NCBI RefSeq assembly: GCF_014203225.1
Contig: NZ_JACHIO010000012.1
Span: forward strand, 62,001 to 126,000
DNA: 64,000 nucleotides
Direction: 5' to 3'
Source: Granulicella mallensis
Lineage (GTDB): Bacteria; Acidobacteriota; Terriglobia; Terriglobales; Acidobacteriaceae
Part shown: piece after piece, positions 36,277 through 45,418 of the stretch
Layout: each line of letters opens with the position of its first letter
Numbering within the stretch: position 1 is the first letter of the stretch
Notes under the pieces: generated by a model
Told to the model about the DNA's origin: nothing
What the model saw: the letters and a program-made list of their open reading frames with translations, nothing else
Databases searched by the model: none
Program-made: the position numbers and the translations under genes

Positions 36277-36478
36277 CCATAACTGCATTTTCCAGCTCGG
36301 CCTCAGCGGCCACATTCATCGGAACGGTGTCCTTGAAGCGGTCCAGAACCTCGTTGGTTGTGTCCTGCAAACGCGTGTTGGGCTTGTGCAGCTTGCGGGT
36401 AGCCTTGGAAGCCAGCTGGCACAGCTTGTAGCGGTTGTTGACGTGGGTGAGTGCTCCAAAAATAAGATCTGAGCGCAT
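36263..36478 (-). CDS. rpoZ: RNA polymerase omega subunit (RpoZ)
   Basis: 71 aa, starting MRSDLIFGALTHVNNRYKLC and containing LASKATRKLHKP. These match the RpoZ/Rpb6 pattern of a helix with NRYxLxxxxxxRA-like spacing; the fit is clear but short. AAGGAGA precedes the ATG. It lies 237 nt upstream of rho on the same strand; the space between (36026-36262) contains the palindrome at the rpoZ stop and no gene. Confidence 0.75.
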   Translation of the reverse strand: MRSDLIFGALTHVNNRYKLCQLASKATRKLHKPNTRLQDTTNEVLDRFKDTVPMNVAAEAELENAVMGRAA

Positions 36479-36950
36479 AATGTTATCTCCTTCGTTCTGC
36501 GAGGCATGAGCGTCTTCAAACTTGCGATGCGCTCTGGCCGAACTGCCTGTGTTGAATATCCGCCGGCGGGAAAGTGGCCTGCAGACCTTTACGGATTAGA
36601 CGCACCCGGAAGCCCCGGCGTCGCATCTCTATTTGCCTCGAACAACGTAAATATCGCGCTAAAGCGCTTTTCTTCCAACAGTTTGCAAACGCATTCGATT
36701 GGAGGTTGCCGCACAAAAAAACGGCGTGATTCACTCGCTACGGCGAGAACGGCATGAGGTTGGTTTGCTGGTGGATAGCGGTCTGACCGCCCTGCAAGAT
36801 AGTTGGACCGCTCCGGAATACAGCTCATGGCCGGAAACTACGGTACTTCTGCACCTTATCGCGTGCAAAGCCCGAGGTCAATACTTTTTTTTGTAATCCT
36901 TGTCACCGCACTTCCGTAAAAAGGGATACCGGAGCCGGAATTCGCCTTGA
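36479..36950. other. Intergenic region upstream of rpoZ and the next gene
   Basis: About 470 nt of mixed composition, A+T-richer than coding sequence around 36640-36740. Short open frames exist on both strands but none has a ribosome site, family match or GC-rich third positions. It should hold the rpoZ promoter on the minus strand. Confidence 0.35.
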
Positions 36951-36956
36951 TATGCT
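36951..36956 (+). promoter_or_regulatory. -10 box (TATGCT) that fixes the next start
   Basis: TATGCT, 7 nt (ACGGCCT), then the ATG at 36964. An in-frame ATG at 36952 overlaps the box itself and so cannot be the start if this promoter is used. Confidence 0.5.
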
Positions 36957-36963
36957 ACGGCCT

Positions 36964-37380
36964 ATGAACGGGACCTACTCGCAGACTCCCACCCAGGCCC
37001 AGATCCACCGTGCGATTAAGCGCCTTCCTTCGCTCCAGCGCGATGAGGTGATCGCCTCCAGGTATCTGGGGTTGAGCGTGTACTGGAAGACACGTTTCTT
37101 CGACGCCCTGGATATGAACCGCGGCTCGCTCAAACACTTCGCCTTCAACCAGCGCGGTTGGCATCGGTTCTCCCGTATGGATCAGCCTATCTACGCGTAC
37201 ATCGATATCGATCGGTATCCCGAGACTCATTCTTTGCGCCGTGGCGGCCGGGTCGATCTCTACGGAACCATCGTGAAGGTCGACACCGTACTGGGCATCA
37301 CGCTCGCGCTCGATCGCTTTGAGATTCTTCCGTTGACGCTCTTCGATCGGTTTGTCGTGCGGGAGGATAGCCACGTCTAG
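36964..37380 (+). CDS. Hypothetical protein (138 aa)
   Basis: Starts MNGTYSQTPTQAQIHRAIKRLPS. Later it reads ASRYLGLSVYWKTRFFDALDMN and RVDLYGTIVKVDTVLGITLALD, which has an OB-fold-like beta pattern, and ends LFDRFVVREDSHV. No signal peptide and no known motif. The start is chosen because of the TATGCT box; the alternative ATG at 36952 adds four residues. Confidence 0.55.
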   Translation: MNGTYSQTPTQAQIHRAIKRLPSLQRDEVIASRYLGLSVYWKTRFFDALDMNRGSLKHFAFNQRGWHRFSRMDQPIYAYIDIDRYPETHSLRRGGRVDLYGTIVKVDTVLGITLALDRFEILPLTLFDRFVVREDSHV

Positions 37381-37466
37381 CAACTGCCCTCACGCAGGAA
37401 GTCGTTCATTCGTCGCAGAATGAGGGGACGTTGCGCATATCATCTACAAAACAGGAGTCTGTTTCC

Positions 37467-37964
37467 ATGTCATCACGACGGCGTATCGCCCTTTGCACCA
37501 TTATCTTAGCGCTCATTTCCAGCGTGAATCTCTTTACTGCGCGAGCTCAGCAAAAATCCTTCACTGCCAACCAGACCAAGATCATCGATACAGTAAGCAC
37601 GATATTTACTGCAGCGCGAGCGGACGATATTAAGAAGTTTGACTCGGTCATTGCACCAGGCTTTTACATCTACGATGGTGGTGCCCGGTTCAATGGAGAC
37701 TCCATCATGGCCTTGATCAAGACACAACATGCCGCAGGCAAACACTACGAATGGAATGTGACCGACCCTGACGTTCATATCAACGGCAAGACTGCCTGGG
37801 TGGCCTACGTCAATCAAGGAAGTATCACGGATGCCTCCGGCGCCACAGTGAAACAGACCTGGCTGGAATCGGCCTTCCTCCAGAAACAGGCGGGCACCTG
37901 GAAGATCGCCTTCATGCATAGCACCCGCGTTCCCGCAGCCGCCCAGGAAAACCACGGCAAGTAA
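37467..37964 (+). CDS. Exported SnoaL/NTF2-like protein (165 aa)
   Basis: A signal peptide (MSSRRRIALCTIILALISSVNLFTARAQ) is followed by a single cystatin/NTF2-like domain: ADDIKKFDSVIAPGFYIYDGG, INGKTAWVAYVNQGS, WLESAFLQKQAGTWKIAFMHST. That arrangement is typical of DUF4440/SnoaL-type secreted proteins. AGGAGT precedes the ATG. No catalytic residue can be assigned. Confidence 0.75.
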   Translation: MSSRRRIALCTIILALISSVNLFTARAQQKSFTANQTKIIDTVSTIFTAARADDIKKFDSVIAPGFYIYDGGARFNGDSIMALIKTQHAAGKHYEWNVTDPDVHINGKTAWVAYVNQGSITDASGATVKQTWLESAFLQKQAGTWKIAFMHSTRVPAAAQENHGK

Positions 37965-37987
37965 CATCAAAGCCCGAGCTCTCTTTC

Positions 37988-38110
37988 TGCTGCACGCCCG
38001 CTTCAACTTTCCAGTAACAGGAAAGTTGAAGCGGGCGTGCAGCACCGTTTTTCTGGGAAAACGGCCATAATGTCGCGGTTTCGCTATACACCTACAGGAA
38101 ATTTGCTCTA
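37988..38110. repeat. Family C element with a 25-bp perfect hairpin (C2)
   Basis: From 37988 to 38044, two 25-nt arms (TGCTGCACGCCCGC... and ...GCGGGCGTGCAGCA) pair perfectly around a 7-nt loop AGTAACA. Next comes a second hairpin with CCGTTTTT/AAAACGG, and the element ends TTTGCTCTA at 38110, so on the minus strand it begins TAGAGCAAATTTCCTG. It is related to C1 over its last two thirds. The first TAG is the comM stop codon. Confidence 0.8.
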
Positions 38111-39700
38111 GGCCCAGTAGCTTCGGTCCAGCGTCCGATACTGAATCGCCTCTGCGATGTGCCTGACCTCAATCCCATTCGCCGCGTCCAGGTCGGCAAT
38201 CGTGCGCGCGACCTTCAGGATGCGGTCATGAGCACGGGCGCTCAGGCCCTGTTGCTGCATCGCGCGCTCCAGCAACCGCTCGGCCTCACTTGCCAGTTCG
38301 CAGTGCACGCGAATCTGCTGGGTCGACATCTGCGCATTGGAGAACACGGCCCGGCTGGCTGATTTGGATGAACCCTTCGTCCTCGCACCGCTCTCCAGGA
38401 ACCGCGCATGCTGCCGCTCGCGAGCCGCCAGTACCCGTGCGCGAATCTCCGCCGAACCCTCCGCAGCCGTGCCGCTGCGCAGCTCCTTGTACTGCACCGC
38501 CGGAACCTCGATATGAATATCGATGCGGTCCAGCAGCGGCCCGCTCACCTTCGCGACGTAGCGCTGGATCATCGGCGGCGTACACATGCAGTCGCGGCTC
38601 TTATCGTTGTAATAGCCGCAGGGACAAGGATTCATCGCAGCAGCGAGCATAAACCGGGCTGGAAAGCTGAGGCTCATCGCCGCCCTGGAGATGGTGACCG
38701 TTCCATCCTCGAGCGGCTGCCGCAGCACCTCCAGCACATTGCGCGGAAACTCCGGCAGTTCGTCCAGAAACAGCAGGCCGTTGTGCGCCAACGAGACCTC
38801 GCCGGGCCGCGGAATCATTCCTCCGCCGATCAATCCTGCATCTGAGATGGTATGGTGCGGAGAACGAAATGGCCGGTGCGTCACGAGCCCTTCATCCTTG
38901 TTCAGAACCCCAGCCACCGAGTGGATCTTGGTGGTCTCCAAGGCCTCTTCAAAGCGCAGCGGCGTAAGAATCGAAGGCAGACGCTTGGCCAGCATCGTCT
39001 TTCCGCTGCCCGGCGGTCCGATCATCAGGATGTTGTGTCCACCAGCGGCTGCTACTTCGAGAGCCCGCTTGGCCACGTGCTGTCCGCGCACATCGCGGAA
39101 GTCCGCCTGATACTCCTGCACATCGCTCAGCAGAGCCTGCGTATCGACGGCCAGCGGGGTCGCGGTAATGCCACCCAGCTCGGCGGAGTTCAGCAACTCG
39201 CGCACTTCGAGCAGACTGTTCACCGGATAGACGTTCACACCCTGCACCACGGCGGCCTCGCGGGCGTTCGCCGCCGGGATCACCAGGTTGCGAATTCCCG
39301 CAGCCCGCGCGGCGACAGCAATCGGCAGCATTCCCTGCACCGCTCGCAGCGAGCCATCGAGGCCCAGTTCGCCGACCATCACAAAGTCGCTGACGTCTTT
39401 GATCGCCAGACCACCGTAGGCGCCGAGAATACCGACGGCAATCGGCAGGTCGAAACCGGAGCCTTCCTTCTTCAGGTCGGCGGGCGCGAGATTGATGGTG
39501 ATGCGCGTCGGCGGCAGGTCGAAGCCGGAGTTCTTGATCGCGGAACGGACGCGATCGCGGCTCTCTCGCACAGCGGCGTCCGGCAGTCCCACAGTACTGA
39601 AGTTCTCCTGGTCCAGCTTTACGCCGGAGAAGTCGACCTCGACATCGATGATGTGTGCGTCGATTCCATAGACCGCCGCGCTACGAGTTTTGAAGAGCAT
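38108..39700 (-). CDS. comM: YifB/ComM-type Mg-chelatase-like AAA+ ATPase
   Basis: 530 aa. The N-terminal Lon-like domain is [22 protein letters not shown] central AAA+ module has Walker [19 protein letters not shown] and [10 protein letters not shown] as Walker B. A C-terminal Mg-chelatase piece has [27 protein letters not shown]. ComM is a helicase that aids integration of transformed DNA in Haemophilus and Vibrio, so it goes with DprA and CinA. Its stop codon TAG is the end of the family C repeat. The promoter region is shared with the divergent HEAT-repeat gene. Confidence 0.94.
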   Translation of the reverse strand: MLFKTRSAAVYGIDAHIIDVEVDFSGVKLDQENFSTVGLPDAAVRESRDRVRSAIKNSGFDLPPTRITINLAPADLKKEGSGFDLPIAVGILGAYGGLAIKDVSDFVMVGELGLDGSLRAVQGMLPIAVAARAAGIRNLVIPAANAREAAVVQGVNVYPVNSLLEVRELLNSAELGGITATPLAVDTQALLSDVQEYQADFRDVRGQHVAKRALEVAAAGGHNILMIGPPGSGKTMLAKRLPSILTPLRFEEALETTKIHSVAGVLNKDEGLVTHRPFRSPHHTISDAGLIGGGMIPRPGEVSLAHNGLLFLDELPEFPRNVLEVLRQPLEDGTVTISRAAMSLSFPARFMLAAAMNPCPCGYYNDKSRDCMCTPPMIQRYVAKVSGPLLDRIDIHIEVPAVQYKELRSGTAAEGSAEIRARVLAARERQHARFLESGARTKGSSKSASRAVFSNAQMSTQQIRVHCELASEAERLLERAMQQQGLSARAHDRILKVARTIADLDAANGIEVRHIAEAIQYRTLDRSYWA

Positions 39701-39733
39701 GAACCTGCCTGATGTCGCCGGTAATTTTTCGCA

Positions 39734-39749
39734 AGTGTAGCATTACACT
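39734..39749. promoter_or_regulatory. Symmetric back-to-back -10 boxes between comM and HEAT-repeat gene
   Basis: AGTGTA-GCAT-TACACT is an inverted repeat in which each strand carries TACACT, a good -10 hexamer. It would give divergent transcripts with 35-45 nt leaders. No operator-binding protein can be named. Confidence 0.4.
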
Positions 39750-39793
39750 CTACCGCGAAAGGCAAATGGCATGCCCACGTTATGGAGAACACT

Positions 39794-40753
39794 ATGAACC
39801 CTTTTCTTTCCTCGCTCCGATCCAGCATCCTTATGCTTGGGCTATCCACGCTTGCACTCGCTCCGCTGTCCGTCTACGCCCAGGAAGCTCCCGCGAAACC
39901 TGTCGACACCAGCAACGCCACAGATGCCAGCCCCGCTGCGACGGCCCCGCACCTGAACAACACAGAGACCGCCTGGAACATGCTCGACACCGCTCTCAAT
40001 GGCATCAAGGATGAAAAACACTCCGACCTTCGCACCCAGGCCCTTGCGGCCCTTGGAACCATGGGCACAAATGCCCGGGCCGGGCATCTGATCGCCGACG
40101 CCATGAACGATCCCGATCTCGACGTCCGCACCGCCGCCGTTCTCGCCGCCGGCCAGACCAAGAATCGCGCCCTGATGAGCAATCTGCGCGACAAACTCAA
40201 CGACAAGGAGCCGCAGGTCGCCTTCGCCGCCGCTCTTACGCTCTCCAAGGCCAACGACCACTCTGGAGAGGACATCCTGATGGACGTCGTCGATGGAGAC
40301 CGCAAAGCCAACTCCGGCCTCATCAACGGCACCATGCACACCATGAGCAAGGACCTTCACAATCCTTCCGCCATCGCCAAGATCGGCGCGCTCCAGGGAG
40401 CCTCCATGCTGCTTGGCCCCTTCGGCATCGGCATCACGGCGTATGAATATATCCGCAAGAACGGCGGCGAATCCGCTCACGTCATCGCCATCACAGAGCT
40501 CTCCAAGACACGGTCAGGATCTCTCCGCGACCTGTTCGTGAAAGCCCTCGGCGACAAGGACCCCGCCGTTCGTGCCGCTGCGGCAAAAGCGCTCGGCGAC
40601 TATCACGACAAGGCTACCGCCAGCTCCTTGCTCGATGTCTTTCAGGACTCCAAGGCGCCTGTGCGCCTGACCGCCGCGGCAGCGTATCTTCGCAGCACAG
40701 GCATCAGAGCAACGGCCCAGGCTTCCACCCCAACACCAGAGGTAAAGAAGTAA
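39794..40753 (+). CDS. Exported HEAT-repeat protein (319 aa)
   Basis: A signal peptide (MNPFLSSLRSSILMLGLSTLALAPLSVYAQ) is followed by four to six HEAT/PBS-lyase-type repeats such as DLRTQALAALGTMG, DLDVRTAAVLAAGQTKN and DPAVRAAAAKALGDYHD, about 30 residues apart. This is a periplasmic helical scaffold, for protein-protein contacts. The ATG at 39794 has GGAG at 6-nt spacing, inside the first in-frame ATG at 39782. Confidence 0.8.
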   Translation: MNPFLSSLRSSILMLGLSTLALAPLSVYAQEAPAKPVDTSNATDASPAATAPHLNNTETAWNMLDTALNGIKDEKHSDLRTQALAALGTMGTNARAGHLIADAMNDPDLDVRTAAVLAAGQTKNRALMSNLRDKLNDKEPQVAFAAALTLSKANDHSGEDILMDVVDGDRKANSGLINGTMHTMSKDLHNPSAIAKIGALQGASMLLGPFGIGITAYEYIRKNGGESAHVIAITELSKTRSGSLRDLFVKALGDKDPAVRAAAAKALGDYHDKATASSLLDVFQDSKAPVRLTAAAAYLRSTGIRATAQASTPTPEVKK

Positions 40754-40784
40754 ACTCTTTTCACTCCAACCAGAGGTTCCAGCC

Positions 40785-41156
40785 ATGGCCTCCAACACCA
40801 GCCTGTTCCGCAAACTCGCTCTTGCTCTCCCCGAAGCCGTCGAGAGCGCCCACATGGGCTCTCCGGACTTCCGCATCCACGACCGAATCTTCGCCACGCT
40901 TGCCTATGGCGAAAAAGGCCTTGGCACACTGAAGCTCACACCGGAACAACAGGCAGGCGTTCTCGCGGATGCACCCGAGCTCTTCACGCCTGCACCTGGT
41001 GGGTGGGGCCGTATGGGCATGACGCTCGTACGCCTCGATGCACCTGAGGCCGTTCTCGCGGGTGCGCTTTCGACAGCCTTTCACCATGTTCTCTCCAAAC
41101 AGACGGCGAAGAAGCGTGTCTCCACAACCAAGGCTTCCAGGAGCCGCCTACAATAG
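40785..41156 (+). CDS. MmcQ/YjbR family protein (DUF419)
   Basis: 123 aa. FRKLALALPEAVESAHMGSPDFRIHDRIFATL then PGGWGRMGMTLVRLD matches the MmcQ/YjbR (CyaY-like fold) family, small proteins of uncertain DNA-linked role. The basic tail TAKKRVSTTKASRSRLQ is typical. AGAGG lies just before the ATG. Confidence 0.85.
   Translation: MASNTSLFRKLALALPEAVESAHMGSPDFRIHDRIFATLAYGEKGLGTLKLTPEQQAGVLADAPELFTPAPGGWGRMGMTLVRLDAPEAVLAGALSTAFHHVLSKQTAKKRVSTTKASRSRLQ
41149..41154 (+). promoter_or_regulatory. -10 box (TACAAT) upstream of sdaA
   Basis: TACAAT overlaps the end of the preceding gene and would start transcription near 41162, about 23 nt before the sdaA ATG at 41185. Confidence 0.4.
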
Positions 41157-41184
41157 GCATCGTGCCAACTGGCGCAGGATGTCT

Positions 41185-42648
41185 ATGAACACCAGTCTCT
41201 TTGAGCTCTTCAAAATCGGTATCGGCCCTTCAAGCTCTCACACCGTCGGCCCGATGCGCGCCGCCCTGCGCTTCGTTCGCACGCTCGACTCCGATGGTCT
41301 GATCGAGAAGACAGCTTCGATCACCGTTGAGCTCTATGGCTCGCTCGCGCTCACCGGGATTGGTCACGGCACGGATCGCGCTGTCCTTCTCGGGCTGCTC
41401 GGCGAAGCGCCCGACAACATAGATCCCGCGAAGATCGATTCATTGGTTGCCGCCGTTCGCTCGTCACAGCAGTTGCAGCTCCTTGGCCGTCATCCGATCG
41501 CCTTTCGGGAGGCTGAACATCTGCTCTTCCATCGCGACCGGATGTATCCCGATCCAGAGACGCCGACTCATCCGAATGGTCTTCGCTTTACCGCACGCGA
41601 TATCCACGGAGATACGCTGACGAGCGAGGTCTATTACTCCATCGGCGGTGGCTTCATCGTCTCGGCGGCAGAGTTTGCGAATCCCGGCAGTGCGAAGAAG
41701 CGCGAGGTGCCCTACCCTTTTTCAAGTGCTGAGCGGTTGCTCGCCCTTGCCCTCGAACAGCATCTCTCCATCCCCGAGATCGTTCTGGCGAACGAGGTCG
41801 CGCTTCTCGACGAGGAGACGATCGTGCGCCCACAACCTCGGGATGCCAGCGCGGTTCACGATGGCGAGTCCGCGGTGAAGCAATCCATCCTTACGCTCTG
41901 GGAGACGATGCGCTCCTGCATCGACCGTGGCGTTGCCACGGAGGGCACGCTGCCGGGAGGCCTCAACGTCCGCCGCCGCGCCGCGGGACTTGCCCGGCGT
42001 TTGGCGAGACTCGACGAAGAGGGCCGCACGCGCGATCCGCTCGCGCCGATGGACTCCGTCACACTCGTCGCCATGGCTGTGAACGAAGAGAACGCCGCTG
42101 GCGGTCGCGTCGTCACAGCACCGACCAACGGCGCTGCGGGAGTCATCCCGGCCATCGCGCACTTCTACCTGCACCATGCGTCACATGAATTGTCTGAAGC
42201 GGAGAAGGAAGCCGGCCTGCTGCGTTACTTCCTCACCGCCGCCGCCATCGGCATTCTGTACAAGGAGAATGCCAGCATCTCCGGCGCAGAGGTCGGCTGC
42301 CAGGGAGAGGTCGGTGTGGCCTGCTCCATGGCTGCGGGTGGTCTCGTCGCCGCGCTGGGTGGAGACAACAGCGCAATCGAACATGCGGCGGAGATCGCGA
42401 TGGAACACAACCTCGGCATGACCTGCGATCCCATCGGGGGTCTCGTGCAGATTCCGTGCATCGAGCGGAATGGCATGGGCGCGGTGAAGGCCGTCAATGC
42501 TTCGCGGCTCGCGATGAACGATCAGGGAAGCCACAAGATCTCGCTCGATCAGGTGATTGAGACGATGTACCGCACGGGCATGGACATGCAGTCGCGTTAC
42601 AAGGAGACCAGCCTGGCTGGGCTGGCGCTCAACATCATTGAGTGTTGA
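41185..42648 (+). CDS. sdaA: L-serine ammonia-lyase (single-chain, 4Fe-4S)
   Basis: Converts L-serine to pyruvate and ammonia. MNTSLFELFKIGIGPSSSHTVGP is the classic opening. The iron-sulphur cysteines lie in GCQGEVGVACSMAAGG, TCDPIGG and QIPCIERNGMGAVKA. 487 aa joins both alpha and beta parts in one chain. The ATG at 41185 fits AGGA at 5-nt spacing; the ATG at 41179 overlaps that site and is less likely. Confidence 0.94.
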   Translation: MNTSLFELFKIGIGPSSSHTVGPMRAALRFVRTLDSDGLIEKTASITVELYGSLALTGIGHGTDRAVLLGLLGEAPDNIDPAKIDSLVAAVRSSQQLQLLGRHPIAFREAEHLLFHRDRMYPDPETPTHPNGLRFTARDIHGDTLTSEVYYSIGGGFIVSAAEFANPGSAKKREVPYPFSSAERLLALALEQHLSIPEIVLANEVALLDEETIVRPQPRDASAVHDGESAVKQSILTLWETMRSCIDRGVATEGTLPGGLNVRRRAAGLARRLARLDEEGRTRDPLAPMDSVTLVAMAVNEENAAGGRVVTAPTNGAAGVIPAIAHFYLHHASHELSEAEKEAGLLRYFLTAAAIGILYKENASISGAEVGCQGEVGVACSMAAGGLVAALGGDNSAIEHAAEIAMEHNLGMTCDPIGGLVQIPCIERNGMGAVKAVNASRLAMNDQGSHKISLDQVIETMYRTGMDMQSRYKETSLAGLALNIIEC

Positions 42649-42703
42649 CGGAAATTTGTTTTCGAGCTTGACCATGCACTTTGTACTCTTCTAGCCTGAA
42701 CTC

Positions 42704-42934
42704 ATGACACTCCACCTCACTCCCGCGCAAGAGCAGAGATTGCAGCAGCTTGCTGAAGACTCTCATCGCACGCCTGATGAACTGGCGCAGGAAGCTGTCG
42801 ACAGCTATCTCAATCATCTGGAAACTCTCGCCGCAGAGGTTCAGGAAGGTGAAGCTTCCGCCGAGCGAGACGGCTGGCTCACGCACGAAGAGGTCTTCGA
42901 ACGGCTTCACAAGCGTATCCAAAAAGCTGCATGA
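42704..42934 (+). CDS. Antitoxin-like protein (76 aa)
   Basis: MTLHLTPAQEQRLQQLAEDSHRTPDELAQEAVDSYL looks like a ribbon-helix-helix DNA-binding N-terminus, followed by a toxin-wrapping helix (WLTHEEVFERLHKRIQ). The stop overlaps the following toxin gene (ATGA). Together they form a RelE/ParE-type type II toxin-antitoxin pair. Confidence 0.8.
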   Translation: MTLHLTPAQEQRLQQLAEDSHRTPDELAQEAVDSYLNHLETLAAEVQEGEASAERDGWLTHEEVFERLHKRIQKAA

Positions 42935-43206
42935 AGATTATCTGGACGCCGCGCGCCGCGTCGGATCTCGATGGCGTGGTCGACTTCATTGCAGCAGGAA
43001 GCCCAGACGCTGCGATCCGAGTAGCCAACAGAATCTACAAAGAAGTGATGCAGCTTGCCGCCATGCCAAATGTCGGCAAGCCAGGCGAACTACCGGGAAC
43101 CCGTGAGCTTCTGTTCCACCCATGGCCTTACATCGCTGTCTATAAAGTCACCAGCGATGCTGTTCGCATTATCCGCATCCGTCACGCTTCGCAGCGGTGG
43201 CCATAA
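42931..43206 (+). CDS. RelE/ParE-superfamily toxin (91 aa)
   Basis: KIIWTPRAASDLDGVVDFIAAGSPDAA, MPNVGKPGELPGTRELLFHPWPYIAVYKVTSDAVRIIRIRHASQRWP is a textbook ParE/RelE-like fold (WTPRA...DL, FIA, GxxxPGTRELL, YxAVYxV, ILRIRHxRQxWP). Acts on gyrase (ParE-like) or mRNA (RelE-like), which sequence alone cannot decide. It ends 7 nt from the convergent thiolase gene. Confidence 0.85.
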   Translation: MKIIWTPRAASDLDGVVDFIAAGSPDAAIRVANRIYKEVMQLAAMPNVGKPGELPGTRELLFHPWPYIAVYKVTSDAVRIIRIRHASQRWP

Positions 43207-43213
43207 CATCCAC

Positions 43214-44389
43214 TTACCGCTCCACCGCCAACGCCACCGAGTTCCCTCCCCCCAGACACAACGCCGCTACACCCTTCTTCACGTCCCGGCGCTGCATCTC
43301 ATGCAGCAACGTTACGAGCACGCGCGCCCCGCTGGCTCCAATGGGATGTCCGATCGCCACGGCACCGCCGTTTACATTGACGCGGTCCAGGCCTAGCCCC
43401 AACTCTTTCGTCACGCCGAGCGCCTGCACACTGAAGGCCTCGTTCAACTCGAACAGGTCGACCTGATCCATCGACCACTTCGCGCGCTCCAGCACTTTTT
43501 TGATTCCCGTCACCGGAGCCAGCATCACCCACTTCGGCGCAACGCCGCTGGTGGCCTGCGCCCGGATGGTCGCCATCGGCTTGAGCCCGAGCTCACGCGC
43601 CTTCTCCGCCGACATCACTACTACCGCCGCTGCTGCGTCGTTCACTCCGGGAGCATTCCCCGCCGTCACTGTGCCGTCCTTCTTGAAGGCCGGCTTCAAG
43701 GCTGCGAGCGCCTCCAGGGAGGCGTCTTCGCGGACGCTCTCATCGCGCGTTACCATCACGGACCCCTTCCTGCCCTTCACCTCGACCGGCACCACCTCGG
43801 CATCGAAGCGGCCCTCGCGCCAGGCTGCGGCAGCTTTGCGGTGTGAGGCCAGGGCGTACTCGTCCTGCTGCTCGCGCGTGATCGAATGCTTCTCTGCGAC
43901 GAGTTCGCCGGTCATGCCCATATGGAAGTCCTCACACGCGCACCACAGTCCGTCGCGAATCATCGAGTCCACCACAGCACCATCTCCCATGCGCAGCCCC
44001 TTGCGCGCACCCGGAAGCAGGTACGGCGCGTTCGACATCGACTCCATGCCGCCCGCCACAACGATCTCCGCGTCGCCCTGTGCGATGGCCTGTGCCGCGA
44101 GCGCAACAGCCTTCAGGCCCGATCCGCACACCATGTTGAGGGTCAGGGCACTTACAGTGTCCGCAAGGCCGCCACGCAGGGCCGCCTGCCGTGCCGGGTT
44201 CTGCCCGAGCCCTGCAGGCAGCACACAGCCCATGAGGCATTCGTCCACGCTGTCCGGAGCGATGCCGGCGCGTTCCACGGCCGCTCGCACGGCGATAGCG
44301 CCCAGCTCTACCGCAGACATCTCCGACAGCCCGCCCTGGAACTTCCCGACCGGCGTCCGCACCGCACTTACGATTACGACATTACGCAT
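43214..44389 (-). CDS. Acetyl-CoA C-acetyltransferase (thiolase)
   Basis: 391 aa. Active-site Cys about residue 89 in [27 protein letters not shown], then [22 protein letters not shown] with the His, and the second Cys in [17 protein letters not shown]. Condenses or cleaves acetoacetyl-CoA, as needed for mevalonate-, polyhydroxybutyrate- or fatty-acid-related metabolism. The neighbours do not show which. GAAGGAGA precedes the ATG. Confidence 0.94.
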   Translation of the reverse strand: MRNVVIVSAVRTPVGKFQGGLSEMSAVELGAIAVRAAVERAGIAPDSVDECLMGCVLPAGLGQNPARQAALRGGLADTVSALTLNMVCGSGLKAVALAAQAIAQGDAEIVVAGGMESMSNAPYLLPGARKGLRMGDGAVVDSMIRDGLWCACEDFHMGMTGELVAEKHSITREQQDEYALASHRKAAAAWREGRFDAEVVPVEVKGRKGSVMVTRDESVREDASLEALAALKPAFKKDGTVTAGNAPGVNDAAAAVVVMSAEKARELGLKPMATIRAQATSGVAPKWVMLAPVTGIKKVLERAKWSMDQVDLFELNEAFSVQALGVTKELGLGLDRVNVNGGAVAIGHPIGASGARVLVTLLHEMQRRDVKKGVAALCLGGGNSVALAVER

Positions 44390-44457
44390 TCTGAATCTCC
44401 TTCAGTCTCCTCGCTCGCAGCAGCCCGCACTTGCGCGCAAGAAGACGGCGAACGCCG

Positions 44458-44463
44458 TAGTAT
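44458..44463 (+). promoter_or_regulatory. -10 box (TAGTAT) for leaderless CPBP gene
   Basis: TAGTAT, 7 nt (ACGTCCC), then the ATG at 44471. No ribosome site. Confidence 0.5.
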
Positions 44464-44470
44464 ACGTCCC

Positions 44471-45295
44471 ATGACAGAGACTTTGCCCGATCCTTTGCTT
44501 CCCCTCGCGGAAACCTCGAGGACAGAGGACGTCCCACAGCTCCTTGCACCCTGGTTCCATACGCTCGGCATCGTCGCACTGCTCGCTGGCCTTGCCCTGT
44601 TGTCGCATTTTGGACATCGCGAGATCACTACGACGGACCACCCGGTGCGTTACTGCTCACAGATGCTGATGATCTGGATGTTGCTCGGTTGCGTCGTCGC
44701 CGGCTTGTATCGCCGTCGACTCTTTTTCTGGAACACACTGCTGCACAACCGCCGCTCATGGCTCCTTGAGAGCGTGCGGGGCATAACGATCTATCTGGCG
44801 TGCTCGGCAATGTTCTACCTCGCCGTCATGGGCTTCGCCTACATTCTGGCCTTGCGGCATGCCTCGCACACCTCGGTCGTGTATCAGGAGGTCGCGTCCC
44901 GGCTTCACCTGAAGAACAAGATCGTCGAGGCCACGGCACCTACAACAGGCTTCGAACTTTTGTTGTGGGCGGGTGTCAGCTTCACGGCCGGCTTCTGCGA
45001 AGAGCACATCTTTCGCGGATACCTGCTGCGCCACTCCATCGCCTTCTTTCGCGGAACCGGAACATCGCCGAGATTCTCCGAGATCCTCTCTGTCGCAATC
45101 ACGTCTGTCCTCTTCGGGAGCCTTCACCTCTATGAAGGAATAGGGGGCGCTGTCTTCATCGGTCTGCTTGGATTGGTGTTCGCGACTCTCGCGTTGCGCT
45201 TCGGCAATCTGCGCGCCGTCATCGTCGCGCATAGCGTACAAGACTTCCTGGTAGGGCTCTTTCTCTTCCTCCGACACCTCCATCAGGTGCGATGA
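44471..45295 (+). CDS. CPBP-family intramembrane metalloprotease (274 aa)
   Basis: Multi-pass membrane protein with the CPBP/CaaX-type motifs: FCEEHIFRGYLL (EExxxR), SVLFGSLHLYEG (FxxxH) and a third conserved element IVAHSVQDFLVG (HxxxD). Members act as intramembrane proteases or in bacteriocin self-immunity. Six to seven hydrophobic segments are seen. The ATG at 44471 is fixed by the TAGTAT box; the open frame running upstream on the thiolase is a shadow. Confidence 0.88.
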   Translation: MTETLPDPLLPLAETSRTEDVPQLLAPWFHTLGIVALLAGLALLSHFGHREITTTDHPVRYCSQMLMIWMLLGCVVAGLYRRRLFFWNTLLHNRRSWLLESVRGITIYLACSAMFYLAVMGFAYILALRHASHTSVVYQEVASRLHLKNKIVEATAPTTGFELLLWAGVSFTAGFCEEHIFRGYLLRHSIAFFRGTGTSPRFSEILSVAITSVLFGSLHLYEGIGGAVFIGLLGLVFATLALRFGNLRAVIVAHSVQDFLVGLFLFLRHLHQVR

Positions 45296-45383
45296 AGCCC
45301 GGTGAGGCCATCAGGAATCTGCAAAGACGATTCGTGTCGCGACCTCGCCGAGAAAATTCCTTTGCGATATATCACTTTTTTTC

Positions 45384-45412
45384 TTGACTATGCGCCGCAC
45401 AAAATCTATACC
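45384..45412 (+). promoter_or_regulatory. Strong sigma-70-type promoter
   Basis: TTGACT (45384-45389), a 17-nt spacer, then TATACC (45407-45412), preceded by a T tract. It is the closest match to the -35/-10 consensus I saw in the window. The transcript would start about 45419. Confidence 0.65.
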
Positions 45413-45418
45413 TTCGTT

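Noticed and set aside
36506-36896. Short open frames on both strands in the rpoZ upstream region
   Set aside because: No ribosome site, family match or leaderless box for any; base composition is not that of coding sequence here.
43886-44470. Upstream extension of the CPBP protease frame
   Set aside because: It is antisense to the thiolase gene; the TAGTAT box and the hydrophobic topology favour ATG 44471.
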